Below, piece by piece: positions 1 to 6,277 of a DNA stretch of 6,797 bases. Origin of the DNA: Saprospiraceae bacterium (lineage in GTDB: Bacteria > Bacteroidota > Bacteroidia > Chitinophagales > Saprospiraceae). Location: NCBI GenBank assembly GCA_013002475.1, contig JABDJM010000453.1:1-6797 (forward strand), given 5' to 3'. The position numbers and the translations under genes were made by a program. How positions within the stretch are numbered: position 1 is the stretch's first letter; each line of letters begins with the position of its first letter. The notes below the pieces were generated by a model. The model was not told the DNA's origin. It worked only from the letters and a program-made list of their open reading frames with translations, and ran no database searches.

Positions 1-1266
1 ATCGATCCCTCCTCCCCCGTATACAATTCTCCCCCCATTGGTCTGGTACTCTGTGGAATCCTGCCAGGCTAAACTATCCTGGCTGTATTGGCCACCATTT
101 TCAAAACGGTGTTCCATATCATCATAATAGGCTTTTTCTCCGTTTGAATAATCCCTTTGAATGGAACGACCTGCCGGAGTATAATACCTGGCGGTTGTTA
201 ATCTAAGTGCTCCGCCATTTTTCAAAGGATATTGCTCCTGCACCAAACCTTTACCGAAGGTCCGCCTTCCAATTATATATCCCCTGTCCCAATCTTGAAT
301 GGCACCAGCAATGATCTCCGATGCACTTGCAGATCCTTCATCCACCAGGATGGCAACAGATTCGAAACTATAAAAATTCCTACCTGTGGTTTTGTATTCA
401 ATCCTTTTAGTATTGCCACCTTCTGTGTAAACAAGAAGCCGGTCTCTCTCCTCAAAGATCTGACATAGAATGTCAACTGCTTCATCCAGAAATCCCCCGG
501 GGTTATCCCGAAGATCAAGTATTAGTTGATATTTCTGATCCGGGTCGATGTACTTTTCGACACCCTGCATAAACTCCTTATAGGTTGTGGCACTAAAGCG
601 GTTCAACTTGGCAAAAAGAACTCCCTTAGAAATCTCAAAGGCGGCGTCCAGAGAATAGATTGGAATGGCATCCCTGGTCACGGTAATTGGAATTAGCTCA
701 GCATGCCCTCTTCGTTTGACATCCAGCTTAACCTTTGAACCCTTTGACCCTCTGATAAGATTTACAAGTTGATCCTGAGGAATGCCAGCTCCCGCCACAA
801 GTGAATCTCCCACTTGAATGATCCTGTCGCCAGAAAGAATTCCTGCCTTTTCACTTGGTCCGTTGGCAATAGTTTTGATCACATGGATGGTATCCTCCAT
901 AATGATAAACTCGATACCTATGCCGTTGAAATTGCCTTCAAGATCTTCATTGATCCGGCTAACCGATTCAGGTGTTAGATAATTTGAATGGGGATCCAGT
1001 TCCTTCAACAGCTCCGCAATAAGGTCTTCTGAGATCTCCTCCGCATTAATATCATCGACATATCGGGCATCAATAAACCGCATTACTTCTTCAAGCGTAC
1101 TGGGTTGACCCTTATGCATGATCAGCTCCCTTTTTGGAGAGTCATTGAAATCCATGGTTTTAGCCAAACGGGCACCAAGGACCATACCGATCACCATGAC
1201 CAAAGAAAACAATAGAGGCAACCAGATATTTAACTTGGAACTATCTCGCTGATCTGTTTCTGGCAT
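1..1266 (-). CDS. S41-family C-terminal processing peptidase (CtpA/Prc-like), partial at C-terminus
   Basis: This is a membrane-anchored, periplasm-facing serine protease that probably trims or degrades envelope proteins at their C-termini. The reading frame is open for 422 codons from the ATG at 1266 to the window edge. Residues 13-33 form one hydrophobic N-terminal anchor. LDPHS (90-94) and GNFNGIGIEF (111-120) lead into a PDZ domain at about 105-185. The catalytic core has LDLRDNPGG (250-258), then EGSASASE (310-317) with probable nucleophile Ser314. FGKGLVQ follows with Lys339 and Gln343; the Ser-to-Lys spacing of 25 and Lys-to-Gln spacing of 4 match the Ser/Lys/Gln catalytic arrangement of Prc and D1-processing proteases. 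TPAGRSIQ is at 363-370. The visible end, YGGGGI (416-421), normally precedes a further C-terminal segment, so the gene continues left of the window. It is divergent from the Lrp-type regulator. The natural substrate cannot be read from sequence. Confidence 0.95.
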   Translation of the reverse strand, partial: MPETDQRDSSKLNIWLPLLFSLVMVIGMVLGARLAKTMDFNDSPKRELIMHKGQPSTLEEVMRFIDARYVDDINAEEISEDLIAELLKELDPHSNYLTPESVSRINEDLEGNFNGIGIEFIIMEDTIHVIKTIANGPSEKAGILSGDRIIQVGDSLVAGAGIPQDQLVNLIRGSKGSKVKLDVKRRGHAELIPITVTRDAIPIYSLDAAFEISKGVLFAKLNRFSATTYKEFMQGVEKYIDPDQKYQLILDLRDNPGGFLDEAVDILCQIFEERDRLLVYTEGGNTKRIEYKTTGRNFYSFESVAILVDEGSASASEIIAGAIQDWDRGYIIGRRTFGKGLVQEQYPLKNGGALRLTTARYYTPAGRSIQRDYSNGEKAYYDDMEHRFENGGQYSQDSLAWQDSTEYQTNGGRIVYGGGGID

Positions 1267-1422
1267 AAAAAGAAGTGTTCAAAAATTAGGATAAACGAGG
1301 TTCCAAGGTACTGCAATTAACCGAGTTATGTACCAAAGCTGGATGATGTCAAAATCCCAAACGATTTTTTTATTTTTATTGTAACTCTAGCTAGATTCCA
1401 ATTACCAAAAACACGCCACCCC

Positions 1423-1887
1423 ATGCAATTAGATCAAACCGACCTCAAGATCCTTTCCATATTAATGAAGGATGCAAAGATGCCTTATACAGAGATCGCA
1501 AATCAGATCCATGTATCCGGTGGCACCGTCCATGTTCGAATGAAGAAAATGGAAAAAATGGGCATTACCTCTGGATCCCATTTAACCGTGAATTACTCCA
1601 AACTAGGATATGACATAACAGCTTTTCTTGGAATATACCTGGATAAAAGCTCCTTGTATGATCAGGTATCTAATGCCATGATGGAAATCCCGGAGATCGT
1701 TGGAGCTCATTATACAACGGGCACTTACAGCATTTTTGCCAAAATAATTTGCAGGGATACCAACCACCTCAGGGATGTTTTGCATGATAAGCTTCAGCGC
1801 ATCCCCGGAATCCAAAGAACAGAGACCTTCATCTCCTTGGAGGAGTCCATAGATCGGCACCTGGAATTGAAGCCAGAAATGGAATAA
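1423..1887 (+). CDS. Lrp/AsnC-family transcriptional regulator
   Basis: This 154-residue protein is the usual length for a feast/famine regulator, which binds DNA as dimers or higher oligomers and usually responds to an amino acid or similar small molecule. Residues 3-60 form the N-terminal winged helix-turn-helix: LDQTDLKILSIL opens it and VSGGTVHVRMKKMEKMGI (31-48) is the recognition helix and following turn. Residues about 64-145 form the RAM ligand-binding and oligomerisation domain. The usual Gly-x-Tyr-Asp motif reads TGTYSIF (99-105), with Ser at the position usually held by Asp, so the ligand is not predictable. The ATG at 1423 is placed by the family N-terminus; no Shine-Dalgarno sequence precedes it. 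It may autoregulate and may control the divergent protease gene or the secreted-protein gene 48 bp downstream; this is inference from position only. Confidence 0.95.
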   Translation: MQLDQTDLKILSILMKDAKMPYTEIANQIHVSGGTVHVRMKKMEKMGITSGSHLTVNYSKLGYDITAFLGIYLDKSSLYDQVSNAMMEIPEIVGAHYTTGTYSIFAKIICRDTNHLRDVLHDKLQRIPGIQRTETFISLEESIDRHLELKPEME

Positions 1888-1901
1888 TAATTGTTTATAG
1901 T

Positions 1902-1914
1902 ACTGATTATCAGT
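1902..1914. repeat. 13-bp palindrome between the Lrp gene and the secreted-protein gene
   Basis: ACTGAT-T-ATCAGT is a perfect 6-bp inverted repeat around a single base. It lies 15 bp after the regulator's stop and 22 bp before the next start. As RNA it would form only a weak AT-rich hairpin (the loop would need to open into the stem), followed by TAATTTTAAT and not a clean T-run, so it would be a poor terminator. As DNA it has the form of a dimeric-protein operator. The two genes may be co-transcribed across it. Confidence 0.35.
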
Positions 1915-1935
1915 TAATTTTAATGATCTCAAGGT

Positions 1936-2856
1936 ATGAGCTTGCTATCGTCAAATGTTAATTCAAAAGGATTGATCCTTTGTTTGCTGTTTTTGCTTGC
2001 TGGATTTGGGCCTCAGTATGGCCAATCCCTTTCTCCAAACGACCCAATCCCCTACCAAGGATATCGTGTTTATATTTCAAATCTTAAGGTTAATAATGCT
2101 TTGGCGAGCGAAGGGTCCGTCCATTTGACTCTGGTCAATACAGGCCGGGAATCCTTTTCATTTAGTCCAGAACTGCGAGAAAAAATGATCATTCGAATTG
2201 CCGAGTCCTCAAAAATGGAGTACGAAGATCTTGACCAATCCAGCTTCCTGGACGCTTTATTTTCGTCTGGCATCAACCTTACCGCCGGGCAAATAGTGTC
2301 TGGCGAAAAAATTGTGCTTGGTAAATCTTCCATAGGAGTTACCAACCCGGAAACGGACCTTTCCGCCGAATCCTGGGATAAAGATATTACTGAGGCGGCA
2401 CCTACAGTAAAAGCTCCTGAAGTGAAAACTGAAGCTGAAGCGGACGCTGGTTGTTCAGACCTGGTGCTGGAAAGTATTCAGGTAAGTAAACAGACTAAGG
2501 CAAACATCACCCTTCAATATTCTATTAAAAATGTTGGTGGCAAAGAAGTTTCTTTCGGCATGGGCAACGACCAGGTTGGTCTTGCGCTTCAGGGCCACCT
2601 TTCCAGTAGCGAAAGTCTGTCCAGAGGAGCGCTTCCCCTGGGAGGCCAATACATAAAGCCGAATAATAAGGAGGAGGTGATCCAGCCAGGATCTTCATTT
2701 TCCGGAGAAATGAAATTTCCGATTTTGAAGCTAACCAAGTTTACTCCCTACCTCATTATGCAGGTGGATCCGTACCAAACGGTTAGTGAATGTGATGAGA
2801 CGAATAATGTGAATCACATTAATCTTATACCCGATAGTCCTTTCAGCAAGAATTAG
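1936..2856 (+). CDS. Secreted protein of unknown function with a CARDB-like C-terminal domain
   Basis: I do not recognise a named family for the whole 306-residue protein. Residues 1-30 look like a Sec signal peptide: Lys11, a hydrophobic core at about 13-25 (LILCLLFLLAGFG), and a probable cut after YGQ (28-30). Cys16 is inside the core and not in a lipobox position, so a lipoprotein is unlikely. Mature residues about 42-135 and 172-298 both look like beta-sandwich domains. They are joined by an Ala/Glu/Lys/Thr/Pro-rich linker (about 152-172). The second domain ends VDPYQTVSECDETNN (277-291), the typical closing motif of CARDB adhesion-like domains. The only mature cysteines, Cys173 and Cys286, bracket this domain and could form a disulfide. 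No T9SS sorting domain is present, so periplasmic or simply exported location is more likely. Its stop overlaps the convergent GAPDH stop. Function unknown; binding or adhesion is possible. Confidence 0.85.
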   Translation: MSLLSSNVNSKGLILCLLFLLAGFGPQYGQSLSPNDPIPYQGYRVYISNLKVNNALASEGSVHLTLVNTGRESFSFSPELREKMIIRIAESSKMEYEDLDQSSFLDALFSSGINLTAGQIVSGEKIVLGKSSIGVTNPETDLSAESWDKDITEAAPTVKAPEVKTEAEADAGCSDLVLESIQVSKQTKANITLQYSIKNVGGKEVSFGMGNDQVGLALQGHLSSSESLSRGALPLGGQYIKPNNKEEVIQPGSSFSGEMKFPILKLTKFTPYLIMQVDPYQTVSECDETNNVNHINLIPDSPFSKN

Positions 2857-4328
2857 TAGTAGCAAGGCCTGCGAACACCCGCAGCATGTTTACATAATCT
2901 CACCACCTGGCAAGTGTAGCCAAACTCATTGTCATACCAGGCATATACAGTTACCATCTTCCCGTCAGTACTCACTTTGGTGCTGGGTGCATCAATGACT
3001 GAAGTACTAGTCATTCCAACAGCTTGAGTCGAGACGTATTCTGTAGACTCCGAATAATCAATTTGTTCGACAAACTCCCCGAAGAGGGCTGCACCTTGCA
3101 AGGTACGATTGAGGCTATCCCGGTCCGTTGATTCTTTTAGATACAAACCCATGATCGCCAGAGAAACATTCGGGGTAGGAACCCGGACCGCATTCCCGGT
3201 TAGCTTTCCATCCAGGTGCGGAAGAACCTTTGCTACAGCTTTTGCCGCCCCGGTGGAAGTAAGCACCATATTGAGAGGAGCGGCGTAGCCGCGTCTGGGC
3301 TTTTTATGAAAATTATCAAGGAGATTTTGGTCGTTGGTAAATGCATGGATCGTTTCAACATGCCCTTTTTCAATACCGAACTTCTGGTCCAGAATCTTGA
3401 TAACCGGAGCTATGGCATTTGTAGTGCAGGAGGCAGCACAAAAAATCTTTTCATTCTCAATATCAAGTTTTTCGTGATTAGCGCCGTAAACGATATTGCT
3501 AATGTCCGGGGCTGGCGCTGTCAGACAAACCTGGGAAACGCCAGGCCGGAGATGAACAGACAGGGCATCCTTATTTCTCCAAACTCCGGTATTATCAATT
3601 AACAGTGCATTCTGAATGCCATACTCTGCATAATCAATATCCTCAGGGCTTTTGGCAAAGATCAGTTTAACAAGATTACCATTGATATTGATTTCATTAC
3701 CATCAGGGGATACCTCGATCACGCCACCAAAATTGCCATGAACAGAGTCCCTGGCAAGGAGGGACATCCTTTTGGAGGCTTCCTCATAACGGTCATTCAT
3801 TTTGGGCCTGATCACTATGGCTTTAAGTCTCAATTGATCTCCCCCTCCCGTTTGCGAAATGATGCGTTTGGCAAGGAGCCGACCGATTCTTCCGAATCCA
3901 TACAGAACTACATCCCGAGGTTTAATGTCATGATCATTTTGCCCAAAAAGGTTTGTTAGTTTGTCCTTGATGAAATCGTCAATGGATTCAAAATTCTTTC
4001 TTTCATCTTTATAATCAAAAGCCAGTTTACCCAGGTCTAATTTTGCGGGACGCAAATCTGGAAACATCGCAATGCTGTGTGCCATACTTAAAGAAATATG
4101 GACCGGGATAGGATGTTTGGTATAATTGCGAGCTTCTAAATGCAGATTAAGAACTTGACTCGGCCTGCAATCATAAAGGTCATGACGGAAAAATACCAGG
4201 TCGATATTCTTATCATAACGTAGCTCTCCGATGATTTGCAGGAGGTCCAGGGCTTCTTTTTCCTCCTGGTGCCAAGACTCTAAAGCCTGGTCGGATTCAA
4301 TTCTGATAAAGGAATGCTGGTCATTCAT
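2853..4328 (-). CDS. Glyceraldehyde-3-phosphate dehydrogenase, long form with N-terminal extension
   Basis: This cytosolic enzyme oxidatively phosphorylates glyceraldehyde 3-phosphate to 1,3-bisphosphoglycerate, or works in reverse, in glycolysis and gluconeogenesis. At 491 residues it is about 150 longer than classical GAPDH. Residues 1-135 are an extra N-terminal region; the Rossmann fold starts at VVLYGFGRIGR (140-150). The active site is ASCTTNAIAP (299-308) with nucleophile Cys301, and His328 lies in ETIHAFTNDQ. Substrate-binding and C-terminal landmarks are STGAAKAVAKVLP (358-370), GKLTGNAVRVPTPNVSL (374-390) and WYDNEFGY (464-471). The second strand ends AIVIRP (170-175) without the Asp that normally binds the NAD ribose, and TNDQ with RRGYAA (345-350) resembles GapB-type sequences; NADP use or a biosynthetic direction is therefore possible but unproven. 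The ATG at 4328 lies about 24 nt below the predicted transcription start and has no Shine-Dalgarno sequence. Confidence 0.93.
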   Translation of the reverse strand: MNDQHSFIRIESDQALESWHQEEKEALDLLQIIGELRYDKNIDLVFFRHDLYDCRPSQVLNLHLEARNYTKHPIPVHISLSMAHSIAMFPDLRPAKLDLGKLAFDYKDERKNFESIDDFIKDKLTNLFGQNDHDIKPRDVVLYGFGRIGRLLAKRIISQTGGGDQLRLKAIVIRPKMNDRYEEASKRMSLLARDSVHGNFGGVIEVSPDGNEININGNLVKLIFAKSPEDIDYAEYGIQNALLIDNTGVWRNKDALSVHLRPGVSQVCLTAPAPDISNIVYGANHEKLDIENEKIFCAASCTTNAIAPVIKILDQKFGIEKGHVETIHAFTNDQNLLDNFHKKPRRGYAAPLNMVLTSTGAAKAVAKVLPHLDGKLTGNAVRVPTPNVSLAIMGLYLKESTDRDSLNRTLQGAALFGEFVEQIDYSESTEYVSTQAVGMTSTSVIDAPSTKVSTDGKMVTVYAWYDNEFGYTCQVVRLCKHAAGVRRPCYY

Positions 4329-4358
4329 AGAAGAAATTGTTGGAAGATTTTAGGTTTG

Positions 4359-4390
4359 CAAAAATCGGGAATTTCTTCGGTTGTGTGCAA
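4359..4390 (-). promoter_or_regulatory. Probable promoter of the GAPDH gene (Bacteroidota type)
   Basis: Read on the minus strand, TTG (4390-4388) is followed by a 21-nt spacer and GATTTTTG (4366-4359). The latter is a 7-of-8 match to the Bacteroidota -7 element TAnnTTTG, and the spacer falls within the usual 17-23 nt. Transcription would start near 4352, giving a leader of about 24 nt. The -33 element touches the end of the sigma-gene terminator T-tract. Confidence 0.5.
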
Positions 4391-4419
4391 AAAAAAACCC
4401 CGACAAATGCCGGGGTTTT
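4389..4419 (-). terminator. Rho-independent terminator of the primary sigma factor gene
   Basis: On the minus strand the stem is AAAACCCCG / CGGGGTTTT, with arms at 4411-4419 and 4394-4402, an 8-nt loop, and a T-run of nine (complement of 4389-4397) that partly pairs into the stem. It begins 16 bp after the sigma stop codon. The flanking A and T runs make it symmetric enough to work in the plus direction too, but no plus-strand gene ends nearby. Confidence 0.85.
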
Positions 4420-4435
4420 ATAACTTTTTGGAAGC

Positions 4436-5305
4436 TTAAGCTCCCAGGTAATTTTTCAACAATTTTGATCTGGAAGTATTTCGCAATTTATTGATCGCTT
4501 TATCCTTGATCTGTCTTACCCTTTCACGGGTCAGACCGAATTTTTCACCTATGTCCTCGAGGGACATTGGGTGCTCAACTCCAATACCAAAATACAGTTT
4601 GATGACATCACACTGTCTGTCGGTTAGAGTGGAAAGTGAACGATCAATTTCCGTACTTAAAGATTCCTTGTACTCCAGATTGGTATCTGTCTCAGGAGTG
4701 CCACTATTTTCCAAAACATCAAGTAAAGAATTATCCTCTCCTTCTACGAAAGGAGCATCCATACTAACATGTCTGGCGGCAACGCCTAAGGTTGTTTCGA
4801 CTTCTTCGGTGGGTATTTCTAATTGCTCGGCGAGCTCTTCGCTTGAAGGTTCCCTTTCGTAAGCCTGCTCTAATTCGGAAAAAGCCCGATTGATCTTATT
4901 CAAAGATCCTACTTTGTTGAGCGGTAATCTTACAATCCGGGATTGTTCTGCGAGAGCCTGGAGGATGGATTGTCGGATCCACCAAACTGCATAAGAAATA
5001 AATTTAAATCCACGCGTTTCGTCAAAACGCTGGGCTGCTTTAATCAGCCCAAGGTTTCCTTCATTTATAAGGTCCGAAAGAGAAAGACCTTGGTTTTGAT
5101 ACTGCTTCGCTACTGACACAACAAATCTGAGGTTAGCCTTGGTTAGTTTTTCCAGGGCAATTTGATCTCCCTGCTTGATTCTTTTGGCTAAATCGACCTC
5201 TTCTTCGGGGGTCAGCAAGTCCACTTTACCAATTTCCTGGAGATATTTCTCCAGTGATTGACTCTCACGATTGGTAATGGACTTCGTGATCTTAAGCTGT
5301 CTCAT
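4436..5305 (-). CDS. rpoD: Primary (housekeeping) RNA polymerase sigma factor, sigma-70 family
   Basis: This subunit directs core RNA polymerase to most promoters. At 289 residues it is the short form normal in Bacteroidota, lacking region 1.1 and the long non-conserved insert of E. coli sigma-70. Region 1.2 is about residues 15-48 ([19 protein letters not shown]). Region 2 is about 52-125: the core-binding and melting segments are [12 protein letters not shown] (59-70), [18 protein letters not shown] (78-95) and [10 protein letters not shown] (105-114). Region 3 is about 130-205, containing [14 protein letters not shown]. Region 4 is about 222-285, with the -35-contacting helix-turn-helix [20 protein letters not shown] (248-267). 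All key aromatic and basic residues of region 2.3/2.4 are present. The ATG at 5305 gives the expected N-terminus. A long structured leader and a promoter of the Bacteroidota type lie upstream; a strong terminator follows. The gene appears monocistronic. Confidence 0.96.
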   Translation of the reverse strand: MRQLKITKSITNRESQSLEKYLQEIGKVDLLTPEEEVDLAKRIKQGDQIALEKLTKANLRFVVSVAKQYQNQGLSLSDLINEGNLGLIKAAQRFDETRGFKFISYAVWWIRQSILQALAEQSRIVRLPLNKVGSLNKINRAFSELEQAYEREPSSEELAEQLEIPTEEVETTLGVAARHVSMDAPFVEGEDNSLLDVLENSGTPETDTNLEYKESLSTEIDRSLSTLTDRQCDVIKLYFGIGVEHPMSLEDIGEKFGLTRERVRQIKDKAINKLRNTSRSKLLKNYLGA

Positions 5306-5340
5306 CTAGATATATAAGTGTTTAAAAAATTGCAATAAAG

Positions 5341-5357
5341 CTTATGCTAGGCATAAG
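5341..5357. repeat. Perfect 7-bp inverted repeat in the sigma leader
   Basis: CTTATGC-TAG-GCATAAG gives a 7-bp stem with a 3-nt loop, 36 bp upstream of the sigma start codon. As RNA it would be a compact hairpin in the 5' leader; as DNA it has the symmetry of a repressor site. It is not followed by a T-run on the minus strand, so it is not a terminator. Confidence 0.5.
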
Positions 5358-5414
5358 GATTCGCTGAAAGTCGGCTCTTCAGGATGAAGATTATGTGATA
5401 TGCAATTTGTTGTA

Positions 5415-5464
5415 TTTGGTTTTTCGGACTTGGGGTACTCGCTTATAAAAGCTGAAAAACCAAA
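5415..5464. repeat. Perfect 11-bp inverted repeat with 28-nt loop in the sigma leader
   Basis: The left arm TTTGGTTTTTC (5415-5425) is the exact reverse complement of GAAAAACCAAA (5454-5464). The 28-nt loop contains a possible smaller helix, GCTT (5441-5444) with AAGC (5449-5452). It lies just downstream of the predicted sigma promoter on the minus strand, so it would fold near the 5' end of the leader. No adjacent T-run follows on the minus strand. Confidence 0.6.
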
Positions 5465-5496
5465 CTTCGGGATTGTTATTACTTTTTAATACAAAA

Positions 5497-5527
5497 CAAA
5501 AATACCCGCTTTTTATGTCACAATCAA
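5497..5527 (-). promoter_or_regulatory. Probable promoter of the primary sigma factor gene (Bacteroidota type)
   Basis: On the minus strand TTG (5527-5525) is followed by a 20-nt spacer and TATTTTTG (5504-5497), a full match to TAnnTTTG at near-ideal spacing. Transcription would start near 5490, leaving a leader of roughly 185 nt. The match uses the element that this phylum's own primary sigma recognises, so autoregulation of the gene is expected. Confidence 0.65.
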
Positions 5528-5843
5528 GAAAGTTAGCCCCATCAAGCCTACGCAATTCAACTGATTTTCATATGGTTTAAAGAATAAAATTTGTATTTCA
5601 CTGATAATCAACAGAAAAACTGAATAAATGTTTTTACTTATTTGCACTTTACCAAAGAAAAAAACGACGATTTCCTATAAATTATTTCTTTAATGTGTAC
5701 AATCTGGCCACCTGGAATAGAACTAACCTCAATTGGAAAGGTTTTCATAGAGCCGAGTATTTGGAAAATCAAAAAAAATAATTTTAATTACGGCCATTGT
5801 AGAAAGCAGTACTCTGCACTTTTTTCACCCATAATAGATTAGC

Positions 5844-6224
5844 ATGAAGAGGGTTTCCTTTACCCTTGAGTTTTTATTTAGAGCTTCACCGACCATTCTT
5901 TATAAGTTCTTGACAACCCCAAGTTGTCTGATCAGGTGGTTTAGTGACGAAGTAGATATTCAGGATGACACATATACGTTTACCTGGGATGGCGCCGATG
6001 AGATCGCGGTCCTGGTTGACGACATTGAAGATGAAAGATTACGTTTCAAATGGGAAGATGCCGATAGCGACGAGGAGTATCTTGAGTTCAGGATGGATAA
6101 ATCGCCGGTAACCAACGAGACGATATTAGAGATCACGGATTACTGTGACGAAGATGAGGTTGATGACCAAAAGCAACTTTGGGAAAGCCAGATTAAAGTT
6201 CTTCGTCAGGAAACAGGTGGCTAA
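5844..6224 (+). CDS. START-like domain protein (SRPBCC fold) of the Bacteroidota type
   Basis: This 126-residue cytosolic protein resembles the small START-like proteins conserved across Bacteroidota, whose biochemical role is not established; the fold usually encloses a hydrophobic ligand pocket. It shows the family order: a first strand FTLEFLFRASP (6-16), a short helix ILYKFLTTPSCLIRWFSDEV (18-37), then beta strands containing YTFTWDG (44-50), LRFKWED (66-72) and YLEFRMD (79-85), and a C-terminal helix LWESQIKVL (112-120). No signal peptide or membrane segment is present. The protein is strongly acidic, with runs such as DADSDEEY (72-79) and DYCDEDEVDD (98-107). The ATG at 5844 fits the family N-terminus and has no Shine-Dalgarno sequence. 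It appears to be a single-gene unit ending at a shared palindromic terminator. Confidence 0.88.
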   Translation: MKRVSFTLEFLFRASPTILYKFLTTPSCLIRWFSDEVDIQDDTYTFTWDGADEIAVLVDDIEDERLRFKWEDADSDEEYLEFRMDKSPVTNETILEITDYCDEDEVDDQKQLWESQIKVLRQETGG

Positions 6225-6225
6225 A

Positions 6226-6261
6226 AAAAAGCCCCGATGGAGATCTCCATCGGGGCTTTTT
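6226..6261. terminator. Bidirectional rho-independent terminator (36-bp perfect palindrome)
   Basis: The whole 36-bp segment is its own reverse complement: AAAAA-GCCCCGATGG (6226-6240), a self-complementary AGATCT centre (6241-6246), and CCATCGGGGC-TTTTT (6247-6261). It gives a GC-rich stem with a T5 run on the plus strand and a T8 run on the minus strand (complement of 6223-6230). It starts one base after the START-like stop and ends 16 bp from the stop of the convergent T9SS gene, so one hairpin can end both transcripts. Confidence 0.93.
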
Positions 6262-6277
6262 GGTATGCTCTTTCTTC

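Larger units (their letters stand above)
5306..5843. other. 538-bp AT-rich intergenic region between divergent sigma and START-like genes
   Basis: No convincing protein or tRNA gene is visible here. The sigma side holds the predicted sigma promoter (5497-5527) and, between it and the sigma start, two perfect inverted repeats (5341-5357 and 5415-5464). The rest, about 5528-5843, is A/T-rich with several A- and T-runs. No promoter for the START-like gene could be assigned with confidence; the best partial candidates have poor -7 elements. An unannotated small RNA cannot be excluded. Confidence 0.6.

Noticed and set aside
232..518. Overlapping open frames on both strands of about 80 codons
   Set aside because: They lie inside the S41 protease frame, which runs uninterrupted with all family motifs. 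The minus-strand frame is a shadow and the plus-strand one has no recognisable features.
1267..1316. Possible protease-gene promoter: TTG (1306-1304) with AATTTTTG (1287-1280) on the minus strand
   Set aside because: The -7 element lacks its first T and the spacer is only 16 nt, so the match is too weak to call.
1386..1395. 10-bp palindrome TCTAGCTAGA upstream of the Lrp-type gene
   Set aside because: A 10-bp palindrome is expected about once per kilobase by chance; position alone does not support an autoregulatory operator.
3216..3959. Plus-strand open frames of 128 and 73 codons opposite GAPDH
   Set aside because: They are antisense to a fully conserved enzyme and have no family signature, signal peptide or plausible upstream signals.
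5600..5610. ACTGATAATCA near 5600, identical to the reverse complement of part of the palindrome at 1902-1914
   Set aside because: Many 11-base matches are expected by chance between the two strands of a window this size, and the second copy is not itself palindromic.
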